From Paenibacillus sp. FSL K6-1096 (GTDB lineage: Bacteria > Bacillota > Bacilli > Paenibacillales > Paenibacillaceae), in the NCBI RefSeq assembly GCF_037977055.1, contig NZ_CP150274.1:4588001-4652000 (forward strand): 64,000 nt of DNA. The letters run 5' to 3'. This document shows, one piece after another, positions 39,007 through 48,534 of this stretch (positions are counted from its first letter, which is position 1; every line of letters begins with the position of its first letter). A model generated the notes under the pieces. That model had not been told where the DNA came from. It ran no database searches and saw nothing but the letters and a program-made list of their open reading frames with translations. Made by a program: the position numbers and the translations under genes.

Positions 39007-40005
39007 TTAAGACGAGCCGGCCGCCGCCGCCGCGGCGGCCGCCCCGGCAATCGCCGTCTGCTGGGCGATGACGAGATTGGTGATGCTGGTGGACAGCGTG
39101 GACTGGATCAGGCCGTTCTTCACATCATCTACATACTGGTAGGAGACCAGCGCAGCCGACAGCAGGAGCAGCTCCTGCTTGTTGATGGACCAGCCGCCGA
39201 AGCCCTTCTGCGGGCGCAGATACTCGTAGGTCTCCGAGACGCTGCGTACCAGTTCGCTCTCCTGATAGGGAAGCAGCGCAAGAATGCCCAGCGATGGGAG
39301 CGTATAGCCTTTGTCCAGCCGGATGTTCTGGGCGCGGAAGGCATCGCGCAGGCGAAGCACCTGCTCCGGGGTCCGCAGGTTGTCGCCTCCGAGCACCAGC
39401 ACCTGGGTCAGTGCCTGCACATTATTGCCGGAGGAGAATTCGGGCTTCAGCGCAACATAGAGCTGTTCCATCTGCTCCACTCCCTGCTCCACAGGGAGGC
39501 CGGAGAGGCCCAGCATGGCAGCGAAGATATAGTCATCCCGCCCGGTCAGGAACCGGTGCTTCTCCTTCATTCCTTCATAGAAGGCCAGGGTGCGGTCAAT
39601 GACCGTAGCATATTGGGCGGACGGGGTATGGGCAGCGATCTGGTAGGCGGCAATGACCAGGTAGTCTGAGCTTTTGAAGCTGCGCTCCTTCATGAGGTCG
39701 TAGACGGCCAGCGTGTTCGCGAACTGCTGCTCCGGCTCTGCCGACAGGGAGAGCAGGGCGGCGATACAGATGGCGGAAATTCCCCGGAAGGCGGAGAAGC
39801 CCCGGGTATTGTTCTTGATCATCTCATGGTACGTGCGGATCGCATCAACATTAACCCGCTTGTTCTCCACGGCGTACAGCAGGGCGGCCAGGCGGTTCAC
39901 CGAGGCATTCTGCCACTTGAAGGCCTCCCTGACCTGCAGAGAATTGTCTACGAACAGCTCCAGTCTGGATATGTACGGATTAGGCAAATTTTTCAAGAAA
40001 TACAC
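39007..40005 (-). CDS. DUF4003 family protein
   Basis: The 332-residue protein is mostly helical and matches DUF4003 by pattern: 'FVDNSLQVREAFKWQNASVNRLAALLYA', 'SDYLVIAAYQIAAH', 'FYEGMKEKHRFLTGRDDYIFAAMLGLSG' and 'DKGYTLPSLGILALLP'. The function of the family is unknown; no catalytic motif or membrane segment was identified. The C-terminus is an unusual run of Ala encoded by a GCC/GCG tract (AGAAAAAAAAGSS), which is likely prone to slippage. The start has AGGTGTATTTC upstream on the reverse strand. It stands alone, with a terminator downstream. Confidence 0.85.
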   Translation of the reverse strand: MYFLKNLPNPYISRLELFVDNSLQVREAFKWQNASVNRLAALLYAVENKRVNVDAIRTYHEMIKNNTRGFSAFRGISAICIAALLSLSAEPEQQFANTLAVYDLMKERSFKSSDYLVIAAYQIAAHTPSAQYATVIDRTLAFYEGMKEKHRFLTGRDDYIFAAMLGLSGLPVEQGVEQMEQLYVALKPEFSSGNNVQALTQVLVLGGDNLRTPEQVLRLRDAFRAQNIRLDKGYTLPSLGILALLPYQESELVRSVSETYEYLRPQKGFGGWSINKQELLLLSAALVSYQYVDDVKNGLIQSTLSTSITNLVIAQQTAIAGAAAAAAAAGSS

Positions 40006-40165
40006 CTCGCATCAGTCTTTGTGAAATTAAGTTTATTCTACTATAAAAACCGGAACAATCAACTTGAAACGCTTCCCGCAGACTTGCCGCCGCATCTATG
40101 ACAGCGTATTCTTATAATGATGTCACCGTGAAAATAAGGATAATCCAGGAAAGTGAGGCGTGAGA

Positions 40166-42541
40166 ATGATAAGAGCATCCGAGAACAATGAATACTATGA
40201 GCTGTCGAGCCCGACCATGCTCCCCAAGGCTTCGGGCTTCCTGTGGAATGAGCAGATGATGATTCATGTGAACTGCCGCGGCTATGCGGTTGCCCAGTTC
40301 ATGCAGCCCGAGCCGGCCAAGTACTCCTATGCCCCGAATCTGGAGGCCAAAACCTTCATGCAGCCGGAGCAGCCCTATTATGCCCACCATCCCGGCCGCT
40401 TCGTCTATGTGAAGGATGAGGAGAGCGGAGAGGTGTTCTCTGCCCCTTACGAGCCGGTCCGTATGCCGCCTGATCATTACACCTTTGCTGTAGGCAAGCA
40501 TAATATTATCTGGAAAATAGAGAAAAACGGCATCGCCATCGAAATGACGCTAAGCCTACCTAAGCATGAGCCGATGGAGCTGTGGCGGGTGAAGGTGACC
40601 AATCTGTCCCGTGTGCCGCGCAAACTCAGCATTTATCCCTATTTTACCATCGGGTATATGTCATGGATGAATCAATCCGGCGAATATAAGGAAGACTTGC
40701 AGGGAGTCGTGGCCACCGCCGTGACACCATACCAGAAATATCAGGACTACGCCAAAATCAAGCATCTGAAGGACAAAACCTTCCTGCTGGCCGAGCACGC
40801 CCCTACTTCCTGGGAAGTGAATCAGGAGGCCTTCGAGGGAGAAGGCGGCATCGGTTCGCCGTCGGCGCTGAAGAACGGACTGCTGTCCAGAGGTGAAGCC
40901 CGCTATGAGACCCCTGTCGCTGTGCTCCAATACAGCACCGGGCTGAATGCGGGCGAGGAGCGGGAATACCGCTTCATCTTCGGGCCGGCCCAGAATGAGC
41001 AGGAAATTGCAGAGATCCGCCAACGGCTGTTCCTCGATAAGGGAGAGGATGGCGCAGACGGATTCATCCGGGCCGAGCAGGAGTACGCGGAGTATATCAG
41101 AGAGGGCAGAGGCAGCATCGAGATTACAACCCCGGATGCGGATCTCGACAATCTGGTCAACCATTGGCTGCCCCGGCAGATGTATTATCACGGACAGACC
41201 AACCGCCTGACCACCGATCCCCAGACCCGCAACTACCTGCAGGATCATATGGGAATGAGCTATATCAAGCCGCAGGTAGCCAGAGCGGCCTTCCTCACTG
41301 CCCTGTGCCAGCAGGAGGTGAGCGGAGCGATGCCGGACGGGATTATTTTACATGAGGCGGCTGAACTGAAATATATTAACCAGGTTCCGCATACCGACCA
41401 CTGTGTCTGGCTGCCGGTCTGCTTAAGCACCTATCTGGATGAGACGGATGATTACAGCATTCTGGAGGAGGAAGTAACGTATGCGGGCGGCCTGGGGACA
41501 GGACCGGTGCATGAGCATATCGACCGGGCGGTAGAGTGGCTGCTCCATGAGCGCGATGAACGCGGCCTGAATTACATCAATCAGGGCGACTGGTGCGACC
41601 CGATGAACATGGTCGGCTACCAGGGCAAGGGCGTCTCCGGCTGGCTGACAATAGCAACCGCATATGCCTGCCGGATCTGGGCGGAGATCTGCGAACGCAG
41701 CGGCCGGCCGGAGGCAGCGGGCACCTTCCGCCAGGCGGCGGACGAGGTGAACGCGGCGGCCAATCAGTATCTGTGGGATGGGGAATGGTATGCGCGCGGG
41801 ATCACCGATGACAATGTACTGTTCGGGATCAGCGAAGACCAGGAAGGCCGGATCTTCATTAATCCGCAGGGCTGGGCGCTGCTTAGCGGGGCAGCCGATG
41901 AAGAGCAGCGGCAGAAGCTGATGAAGTCGGTTAAGGAACAGCTCGAAACCCCATACGGCCTGGAGAAGCTGGCACCCTCCTATACAGCCATGCGTGAGGA
42001 TGTGGGACGGGTGACCCAGAAGCATCCGGGGACAGCCGAGAACGGGGCGGTCTATAATCATGCGGCTGCATTTTACATCTATGGCCTGTATGCCGTGGGT
42101 GAGCAGGATGACGCCTACCGTCTGCTGCGCAAAATGATCCCGGGACCCGATCTGGAGGACATTATCAGACGCGGCCAGCTGCCGGTATTCATCCCCACCT
42201 ATTACCGGGGGGCGTACAAGCAGTTCCCGAACACGGCCGGACGCTCCAGCCATCTGTTCAATACAGGAACGGTTCCGTGGGTATACCGCTGCCTGATGGA
42301 CGGGCTGTTCGGGCTGCAGGGGACCCGCGAAGGGCTGCAGGTGAAGCCGCAGCTGCCTTCGGATTGGCAAGGGGCAACGGTGAAGCGCAGCTTCAGAGGC
42401 GCAGAGCTGCATATTGAGATGAAGCGTGAAGCCGGTCTGGAAGCTATGAAGGTCTATCTGGACGGCCAGCTTGCAGAAGACGGGGTGCTGAAGGGACTGG
42501 CCTCCGGTTCGCAATATCAGGTACTGGTTAAGATTCCGTAA
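40166..42541 (+). CDS. GH94-like glycoside phosphorylase family protein
   Basis: The protein has 791 residues from ATG 40166, which has GAGG 7 nt upstream; GTG at 40160 is in frame. It has the GH94 (former glycosyltransferase 36) layout. The N-terminal beta-sandwich is at about 1-290 ('FAVGKHNIIWKIEKNGIAIE', 'WRVKVTNLSRVPRKLSIYPY'), followed by an (alpha/alpha)6 barrel with 'MPDGIILHEAAELKYINQVP', the catalytic-acid region 'INQGDWCDPMNMVGYQGKGV', and the C-terminal 'AGRSSHLFNTGTVPWVYRCL'. GH94 enzymes cleave beta-glucosides by phosphorolysis. Here the conserved acidic residue is in 'GDWCD', but with no CBP-like phosphate motif clear to me, it could act differently. It is cytoplasmic. The AKR gene follows by 33 bp, so they may share a transcript. 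Confidence 0.85.
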   Translation: MIRASENNEYYELSSPTMLPKASGFLWNEQMMIHVNCRGYAVAQFMQPEPAKYSYAPNLEAKTFMQPEQPYYAHHPGRFVYVKDEESGEVFSAPYEPVRMPPDHYTFAVGKHNIIWKIEKNGIAIEMTLSLPKHEPMELWRVKVTNLSRVPRKLSIYPYFTIGYMSWMNQSGEYKEDLQGVVATAVTPYQKYQDYAKIKHLKDKTFLLAEHAPTSWEVNQEAFEGEGGIGSPSALKNGLLSRGEARYETPVAVLQYSTGLNAGEEREYRFIFGPAQNEQEIAEIRQRLFLDKGEDGADGFIRAEQEYAEYIREGRGSIEITTPDADLDNLVNHWLPRQMYYHGQTNRLTTDPQTRNYLQDHMGMSYIKPQVARAAFLTALCQQEVSGAMPDGIILHEAAELKYINQVPHTDHCVWLPVCLSTYLDETDDYSILEEEVTYAGGLGTGPVHEHIDRAVEWLLHERDERGLNYINQGDWCDPMNMVGYQGKGVSGWLTIATAYACRIWAEICERSGRPEAAGTFRQAADEVNAAANQYLWDGEWYARGITDDNVLFGISEDQEGRIFINPQGWALLSGAADEEQRQKLMKSVKEQLETPYGLEKLAPSYTAMREDVGRVTQKHPGTAENGAVYNHAAAFYIYGLYAVGEQDDAYRLLRKMIPGPDLEDIIRRGQLPVFIPTYYRGAYKQFPNTAGRSSHLFNTGTVPWVYRCLMDGLFGLQGTREGLQVKPQLPSDWQGATVKRSFRGAELHIEMKREAGLEAMKVYLDGQLAEDGVLKGLASGSQYQVLVKIP

Positions 42542-42574
42542 GCGACTATCTTATATAGAGGAGGCTGCAAGTTC

Positions 42575-43414
42575 ATGACCATTCATATTCCGGAGGTCCA
42601 GTTGAACGACGGGGTGAAGGCGCCGGCCATCGGCTTTGGAACCGCGTGGATCAGAGGCGCGAAGGGTGTAGAGAGTCTCAAGACGGCAATGGATCTGGGG
42701 TATCGGCTGATTGATTCCGCTTTTAATTATGAGAATGAGGGCGTGGTCGGCGAGGCGGTGCGGCAGAGCGGTGTCCCGAGAGAAGAGCTGTTCATTACCT
42801 CCAAGCTGCCGGGGCGGCATCATAAGTATGATGAGGCGGTCAAGACAATTGAGGAATCGCTGTACCGGGCCGGACTCGATTATTATGACCTGTATCTGAT
42901 CCACTGGCCGAATCCCAAGGTGAACCTGTATGTGGAGGCGTGGCAGGCACTGATTGATGCGCGGCAAAAAGGGCTGATCCGTTCGATCGGCGTCAGTAAC
43001 TTCCTGCCCGAGCATCTGGACCGCCTGGTCCAGGAGACGGGCGTCGTTCCCAGCATGAACCAGATTGAGCTGCATCCCTTCTATCAACAGGCGGAGCAGC
43101 GCGCCTGCCATCTGACCCATGGCATTGTTACCGAGTCATGGAGTCCGCTGGGACGCGGAACGGAGCTGCTGGAGCATGAACAGCTCCGCGCCATTGCTGA
43201 AGCACACGGCAAGTCGGTATCACAGATTGTGCTGCGCTGGCATGTGCAGCTCGGGGCACTTCCGATCCCGCGCTCGCAGTCGGTGGAGCATCAGCGGGAG
43301 AATATTGATATTTTCAGCTTTGAGCTGTCGAAGGAAGAGATGAAGGCCATCTCGGAGCTTCCTTCCACCGGACCGCTGTGGAATCAGGACCCGGCGGAGT
43401 ATGAGGAATTCTGA
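42575..43414 (+). CDS. Aldo/keto reductase
   Basis: This 279-residue TIM-barrel oxidoreductase has the AKR tetrad: Asp and Tyr in 'YRLIDSAFNYENEG', Lys in 'FITSKLPGRHH' and His in 'YLIHWPNP'. The cofactor segment 'IPRSQSVEHQRENIDIF' indicates NADPH. It reduces carbonyl compounds; the substrate is unknown. The RBS is GAGGAGGCTGCAAGTTC. It lies 33 bp after the GH94-like gene and 82 bp before an SDR gene, which suggests a small sugar or aldehyde-metabolism group. Confidence 0.94.
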   Translation: MTIHIPEVQLNDGVKAPAIGFGTAWIRGAKGVESLKTAMDLGYRLIDSAFNYENEGVVGEAVRQSGVPREELFITSKLPGRHHKYDEAVKTIEESLYRAGLDYYDLYLIHWPNPKVNLYVEAWQALIDARQKGLIRSIGVSNFLPEHLDRLVQETGVVPSMNQIELHPFYQQAEQRACHLTHGIVTESWSPLGRGTELLEHEQLRAIAEAHGKSVSQIVLRWHVQLGALPIPRSQSVEHQRENIDIFSFELSKEEMKAISELPSTGPLWNQDPAEYEEF

Positions 43415-43496
43415 TCCGTTTAGCAGAACTGGAAGCTGGTTACATTAAAAGTGTCAGAAGCCAGACGACCAGAAGCTAACAGAGGAGGAATTCAGC

Positions 43497-44393
43497 ATGA
43501 GCGATCAATATAAGATTCAGGACCCTGTGAAGCAGTATGACAAGGCTACGCCGGAATTCGAGCAGCAGCAGCCGGCCCCCGGCCTGGAGACGAAGATGCA
43601 TCCGCGTCCCGATGACGGGGCGGGCACCTATAAAGGCAGCGGACGGCTCACTGGACGCAAGGCGGTGATCACCGGAGCGGACAGCGGGATCGGACGGGCG
43701 GTTGCAATTGCTTTTGCCCGGGAAGGTGCTGATGTGGTGCTGGCCTATCTGCCGGAGGAGGAAGCGGACGCGAAGGAAGTCGTCCAGCTGGTGGAGGAAG
43801 CCGGCCGCAAGGCGGTTGCCGTTCCCGGCGATCTGAAGGACGAGAAGTACTGCGAGCAGCTGATTGCCAAGGCGGTAGCGGAGCTGGGCGGGATTGATAT
43901 TCTGGCCAACATTGCCGGTAAGCAGCAGTTCGTGAAGGCTATCGCCGATCTGACCACCGAGCAGTTCGATGCCACCTTCAAGACCAATGTATATGCGCTG
44001 TTCTGGCTCTGCAAGGCGGCGATTCCGCATATGAAGCCGGGCAGTACGATTATCAACACTTCATCGATTCAGGCGTATGAGCCTTCAGAGATTCTGCTGG
44101 ATTATGCCACCACCAAAAGCTCCATCAACACCTTCAGCAAAGCGCTGGCCCAGCAGGTGGCCGATAAGGGCATCCGCGTGAATGTCGTTGCGCCGGGACC
44201 GGTCTGGACCCCGCTGCAGATCAGCGGCGGACAGCCGCAGGAGGTCTTGAAGGATTTCGGCGCCAAAACCCCGCTGGCACGCCCCGGACAGCCGGCGGAG
44301 ATGGCTCCAGCCTACGTCTTCCTGGCCAGCCAGGAATCAAGCTATATCAGCGGCGAGACGCTGAATGCCAACGGCGGCATGCCGACGCCATAA
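43497..44393 (+). CDS. SDR family oxidoreductase, YhdF/YhxC type
   Basis: This 298-residue short-chain dehydrogenase has an N-terminal extension of about 45 residues (YKIQDPVKQYDKATPEFEQQ) typical of the general-stress SDRs YhdF/YhxC. The NAD(P) motif 'VITGADSGIGRAVAIAFARE', the 'ILANIAGKQQ' NAG-like motif, catalytic Ser in 'IINTSSIQAYEP' and the 'YATTKSSINTF' YxxxK pair are all intact. It ends in 'GETLNANGGMPTP'. It is predicted to reduce an aldehyde or sugar-derived ketone. The RBS is GAGGAGG at 43482. A terminator follows. Confidence 0.94.
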   Translation: MSDQYKIQDPVKQYDKATPEFEQQQPAPGLETKMHPRPDDGAGTYKGSGRLTGRKAVITGADSGIGRAVAIAFAREGADVVLAYLPEEEADAKEVVQLVEEAGRKAVAVPGDLKDEKYCEQLIAKAVAELGGIDILANIAGKQQFVKAIADLTTEQFDATFKTNVYALFWLCKAAIPHMKPGSTIINTSSIQAYEPSEILLDYATTKSSINTFSKALAQQVADKGIRVNVVAPGPVWTPLQISGGQPQEVLKDFGAKTPLARPGQPAEMAPAYVFLASQESSYISGETLNANGGMPTP

Positions 44394-44410
44394 CATCACA
44401 TGCTTAGCGA

Positions 44411-44434
44411 GAAGCCTCCGCAAGGAGGCTTTTT
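44411..44434 (+). terminator. Rho-independent terminator
   Basis: AAGCCTCC, loop GCAA, GGAGGCTT, then TTT, after the SDR gene. Confidence 0.88.
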
Positions 44435-44442
44435 GCTGTAGC

Positions 44443-44761
44443 GGGGCTGTCCCAGAAGCCATGAAACGGTTGCTTGGGATAGCTCTTTATGCTGGAGTTG
44501 ATTCAGAGTGAGCACTTGGGGGAGGGGGCATTCGCTAGCAAATGTATGCTGTTTTTCGCATACATTCGGGCTACATGCCTGTGCGTTAGCAAATGTATGC
44601 TGTTTTTCGCATACATTCGGGCTACATGCCTGCGCACCAGCAAAATGTATGCTGTTTTTCGCATACATTCAGGCCACACGCCTGTGCGTCAGGCAAATGT
44701 ATGCTGTTTTTCGCATACATAATTCCCGCAATAATGGGGGTGCCACTTTTGGGACAGCCCC
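44443..44761. mobile_element. MITE-like element, 319 bp, with 16-bp terminal inverted repeats
   Basis: GGGGCTGTCCCAGAAG at 44443 and CTTTTGGGACAGCCCC at 44746 are inverted repeats with one mismatch. This terminal sequence resembles ends of IS1182-type insertion sequences from memory. The interior has no transposase gene and instead holds palindrome array 3. No clear target-site duplication was found. It fills the 44394-44914 gap, between the SDR terminator and the ABC gene. The 13 bases after its right end, GTTTCCACTTGTG, overlap the closing bases of the structured element (CCGTTTCCACTTG). Confidence 0.75.
44541..44721 (-). repeat. Array 3: four 51-52-bp palindrome units, same family as array 1
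   Basis: Units start at 44541, 44592, 44644 and 44696 (51, 52 and 52 bp). Each has AATGTATGC, loop TGTTTTTC, GCATACATT, the reverse complement of array 1 units. The linkers also match array 1 linkers in reverse. It lies within the MITE-like element. The Cys-rich frames that run over it are artefacts. Confidence 0.95.
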
Positions 44762-44914
44762 GTTTCCACTTGTGTATTGGGGATGCTGGCAGCCGGGGCG
44801 ATGAAAGCGGTACTTTTGCATGGATAGGGGGCTCATGTGCTACACTTGAGGTTAGAAGTGGGCTGCCAGCCAGGGAGCATAGGCCGGTATGCGGAGAAGA
44901 CAGGAGGAGAGGGC

Positions 44915-45616
44915 ATGGCATTCGTAACGGTACAAGGGGAATATAAACGCTATAAGATGGGGGAGACCCTGATTGTGGCCAATGACGGCATTGATTTTGA
45001 GATTGAACAAGGGGAGTTCGCCGTTATTGTCGGCCCCAGCGGAGCAGGAAAGTCAACGGTACTGAATATACTGGGCGGGATGGATTCTGCCGACGAAGGC
45101 CAGGTCATTGTGGACGGTACTGACATCGCACGTTTCAGCGCCAAGGAATTGACCGGCTACCGCCGTAATGACGTGGGTTTCGTGTTCCAGTTCTACAATC
45201 TGGTGCCCAATCTGACCACGCTGGAGAATGTGGAGCTGGCCTCGCAGATCTCCCCCCGGGCGCTGGATGCCCGGCAGGTGCTGGAGGATGTGGGGCTTGG
45301 CGCGCGGCTGAATAACTTCCCCGCCCAGCTCTCCGGCGGGGAGCAGCAGCGGGTCGCCATTGCCAGGGCGCTGGCCAAGCAGCCGAAGCTGCTGCTCTGT
45401 GATGAGCCGACCGGAGCGCTGGATTACAACACCGGCAAGCAGGTGCTGAAGCTGCTGCAGGATACGTGCCGCAATACCGGGACTACGGTGATTGTAATCA
45501 CGCATAACCTGGCAATCGCGCCGATGGCGGACCGGGTGATTGAGATTAACAATGCCAAGGTACGGAAAATGGTGAAGAACGAAACGCCGGTATCCGTAGA
45601 AGACATCGAATGGTAA
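44915..45616 (+). CDS. ABC transporter ATP-binding protein, MacB/LolD type
   Basis: This 233-residue ATPase starts at ATG 44915 behind AGGAGGAGA. It has Walker A 'VIVGPSGAGKSTVLNILGGM', the Q-loop 'VFQFYNLVPNLTTLENV', signature 'LSGGEQQRVAIARALA', Walker B 'LLLCDEPTGALD' and switch His 'VITHN'. This pattern is the MacB/LolD/FtsE class that drives FtsX-like permeases instead of ordinary importers. It is 10 bp upstream of the FtsX-type permease gene and they form one system. Proposed roles for such pairs in Bacillales include antimicrobial peptide resistance or lipid/peptide release; no sensor kinase is next to it. Confidence 0.94.
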   Translation: MAFVTVQGEYKRYKMGETLIVANDGIDFEIEQGEFAVIVGPSGAGKSTVLNILGGMDSADEGQVIVDGTDIARFSAKELTGYRRNDVGFVFQFYNLVPNLTTLENVELASQISPRALDARQVLEDVGLGARLNNFPAQLSGGEQQRVAIARALAKQPKLLLCDEPTGALDYNTGKQVLKLLQDTCRNTGTTVIVITHNLAIAPMADRVIEINNAKVRKMVKNETPVSVEDIEW

Positions 45617-45626
45617 GGGGCAGGAA

Positions 45627-48206
45627 ATGATGAAGAAACGGGCGTTATGGAAGGATGTTTTCCGGGAAATCAGCCGCACGAAGGCGAGGTTCCTCTCGAT
45701 CTTCGCTATTATTATGCTGGGGGTAAGCTTCTTCTCCGGTATTAAGTCGGCAGGACCGGATATGCTGGACACTGCAGCGACGTATTATAAAGACCTGCGG
45801 CTGATGGACCTCCGCGTCCAGTCCACTTACGGATTGACCGAGAAGAGCATGGAGACGCTGCGGAGCCTACCCGGAGTGCAGACGGTTCAGCCCGGATACA
45901 GCTCGGATGTATTCCTTGGCGACAGCGGGCTGATTGCCAAGGTCTATTCCTATGCAGAAGACAATGAGCTGAACGGCTACAAGCTGACCGCAGGGCATCT
46001 GCCGGAAGCTTCGGGAGAGATTGTGCTGGATGAACATCTGCGCGAGCAGGAGAAGTTCAAGCTTGGAGATTCCATTACCTTCGGCGGGGAGGCCGGAGCG
46101 GATCTGCAGGAAAATTTCCAGACGCAGACCTACAAAGTGGTGGGCTTCGCGCAGAGCCCGCAATATATTGAGACCGCGAACCGCGGAACGAGCCGGATCG
46201 GCAAAGGAACCGCCGATGCGTTCGCCGTCATACCAGAAGCGGACTTCAAGCTGCCGGTGTACACGGAGGCCTATCTCAGCTTCAAGGATACCGCCGAAGA
46301 GACGGCCTATACTCCCGCCTACGACGCATTGGTGGAGCGCCACCTCACCGAGGCGGAGGAAGCGCTGAAGGATTATCCGGCGCAGCGTCTGGAAGAGCTG
46401 AAGGCGGAAGCGGCTGCGGCGGCGAAGCAGGCTGCAGCACAGCAGGGGCCCCAAGGGGCACAGCAGGGGACGCAGCAGCAACAGGAACAGCAGCAGCAGG
46501 CAGCGGCGCAGAGCCAGCCGGAGCTGCCGAAGGTCTATGTGGCCGACCGGACGATCAACTCCGGGTATGCGGAATATAAGGACAATGCGGACCGCCTGTC
46601 CGCGATTGCTTCCGCTTTTCCCGTCTTCTTCTTCCTGATTGCCGCGCTGGTCAGCCTGACGACCATGACCCGGATGGTGGAAGAGCAGCGGCTGCAGATC
46701 GGGACCCTGAAGGCGCTGGGCTATGGTGCCAGGGATATTATGGCCAAATTTCTGGTGTACGGCACACTGGCCAGCCTGTCCGCCTCGGTGGTTGGCCTGG
46801 CGGTGGGCTTCACCTTTTTCCCGGACCTGATCTATAATGCCTACAGCTCGCTCTATAACCTCCCGGATGTCATCAAAAGCTTCTACCCGGACTATGCGGT
46901 GGTCTCCATCCTGGTGGCGCTGATCTGTACAACGATGACGGCGATGATCGCTTCCCGGGTGGAGCTGCGCAGCAATGCATCGGTGCTGATGCGGCCCAAG
47001 GCGCCGAAGAGCGGGCAGCGGATTCTGCTGGAGCGCTTCACCTTCCTGTGGAGAAGGCTCAGCTTCGTGCAGAAGGTGACGGCCCGGAACCTGTTCCGCT
47101 ACAAGCAGCGGATGTTCATGACCGTCATCGGGGTGGCGGGCTGTACCGCGCTGATTCTGACCGGCTTCGGCCTGAAGGATTCCATCGGCAGCATCGCCGG
47201 CAAGCAGTTCGGCGGGATTATGAAATACAGCGCCCTGGTCGCGCTGCATGAGAATGCGCCGGCCGCAGAGCAGGCTGCCTACAAGCAGCTGATTGAGCAG
47301 GAGCCTGCGGTTACGGGCACCCTGAATGTGCTGCAGGAGGCGATGACCGCCCGGGCCAAAGGCGTGAACGATCAGGAGGCACGGATCTTTGTCCCTTCGG
47401 ATACCGCGCAGCTGGCTTCGTTCGTTACGCTTAAACAGCGTTCTGCGGATAAGCCGCTGGAGCTTAAGGACGGCGGGGCGGTGATTACGGAGAAGCTTGC
47501 GAAGCTCTATGATCTTGCGCCCGGCGACACCCTGACCGTTCTGGACAGCAGCAATGAGCAATTCAAGATTAAGGTGGCAGCGGTCACTGAAAACTATGTG
47601 CTGCATTACATGTACATGACCCCGGCATATTACACTGAAGTATTCGGCAAAGAGCCGGTCTATAATACGCAGCTGCTGAGCTACACCGGCAAGGATAAGC
47701 AGTGGGAGGATGCTTTTGGCGAGAAGCTGACGGCGAACGGGCAGGTGGCTCTGGTCAGCTTATCCAGCGGTGTGGGCGAGGCCTTTGAAGAGACCATGGA
47801 CAGCATGGATGTTGTTATGGTGGTACTGATCGTATCGGCTGCCGCCCTGGCCTTCGTGGTTCTGTATAATCTGACCAATATCAATGTATCTGAGCGGGTC
47901 CGTGAATTATCTACGATCAAGGTGCTGGGCTTCTACGATAAGGAAGTCACCCTGTACATTTACCGGGAGAATATCCTGTTAACCCTGCTTGGCATTCTGT
48001 CCGGCAGTGCGCTGGGCATCATTCTCCACCGGTTCGTCTTATCTACGGCCGAGCTGGATGCGACGATGTTCGCTCCGCTGATTGAATGGCAGAGCTACCT
48101 CTACGCGGGCCTGCTGACCCTGCTCTTCTCGGGAATTGTCATGGTGTTCATGCATCTGAAGCTAAAGCGGATTGATATGATCGAAGCGCTGAAATCGGTA
48201 GAGTAG
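45627..48206 (+). CDS. FtsX-like ABC permease
   Basis: This 859-residue permease has an N-terminal helix (KARFLSIFAIIMLGVSFFSG), a large extracytoplasmic domain (about 45-315), three membrane helices with 'VSLTTMTRMVEEQRLQIGTL' (about 330-450), a central helix, a second extracytoplasmic domain (about 520-700) and three C-terminal helices ('VLYNLTNINVSERVRELSTI'). It contains two FtsX domains. Residues about 265-300 form a Gln/Ala-rich stretch ('QQGPQGAQQGTQQQQEQQQQ'), likely a flexible linker or coiled coil. Together with the ATPase before it, it probably moves or releases a peptide or lipid. A terminator follows at 48249. Confidence 0.92.
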   Translation: MMKKRALWKDVFREISRTKARFLSIFAIIMLGVSFFSGIKSAGPDMLDTAATYYKDLRLMDLRVQSTYGLTEKSMETLRSLPGVQTVQPGYSSDVFLGDSGLIAKVYSYAEDNELNGYKLTAGHLPEASGEIVLDEHLREQEKFKLGDSITFGGEAGADLQENFQTQTYKVVGFAQSPQYIETANRGTSRIGKGTADAFAVIPEADFKLPVYTEAYLSFKDTAEETAYTPAYDALVERHLTEAEEALKDYPAQRLEELKAEAAAAAKQAAAQQGPQGAQQGTQQQQEQQQQAAAQSQPELPKVYVADRTINSGYAEYKDNADRLSAIASAFPVFFFLIAALVSLTTMTRMVEEQRLQIGTLKALGYGARDIMAKFLVYGTLASLSASVVGLAVGFTFFPDLIYNAYSSLYNLPDVIKSFYPDYAVVSILVALICTTMTAMIASRVELRSNASVLMRPKAPKSGQRILLERFTFLWRRLSFVQKVTARNLFRYKQRMFMTVIGVAGCTALILTGFGLKDSIGSIAGKQFGGIMKYSALVALHENAPAAEQAAYKQLIEQEPAVTGTLNVLQEAMTARAKGVNDQEARIFVPSDTAQLASFVTLKQRSADKPLELKDGGAVITEKLAKLYDLAPGDTLTVLDSSNEQFKIKVAAVTENYVLHYMYMTPAYYTEVFGKEPVYNTQLLSYTGKDKQWEDAFGEKLTANGQVALVSLSSGVGEAFEETMDSMDVVMVVLIVSAAALAFVVLYNLTNINVSERVRELSTIKVLGFYDKEVTLYIYRENILLTLLGILSGSALGIILHRFVLSTAELDATMFAPLIEWQSYLYAGLLTLLFSGIVMVFMHLKLKRIDMIEALKSVE

Positions 48207-48248
48207 GAGAGTCACTGTTTTGTCAAATCTATAAATTGCCTGAAAAAG

Positions 48249-48307
48249 AGGAAGGAATACCGCTTGCCGGACGAGGGAGGGCACCAGCGGGTTTCCTTCC
48301 TTTTTTG
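48249..48307 (+). terminator. Terminator after the FtsX-type gene
   Basis: AGGAAGGAATACCGCT pairs with AGCGGGTTTCCTTCCT, then TTTTTTG; the loop is about 20 nt. Confidence 0.75.
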
Positions 48308-48534
48308 TATGCAAAAAGAGCAAAAAAACTGCTGGGAGGACAGTGGAAATAGAGATTCTTCTGGAATATTATGTCGAAAGCAATCGAAAATTATCTTTTT
48401 GTGTCATTATAACTAACCCAATTAAACTCATCAAAAATATATACATTAGAAATTCTAAGCTTATTTCTCGATTATATTGGAATTAAATGTTTTCATAGCA
48501 AAAAAATAAGATGCATAAAACATAAATAAATATA

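Noticed and set aside
44396..44921. Short frames on both strands rich in repeated CEKQHTF or CMLFFAYI motifs
   Set aside because: They are translations of array 3 inside the MITE-like element, with no RBS; the repeat explains them fully.
45867..47606. Long antisense open frame of 579 codons inside the FtsX-type gene
   Set aside because: It is opposite a well-supported permease gene of high GC, with a basic, His/Arg/Leu/Gln-rich product typical of antisense frames and no RBS or motif.
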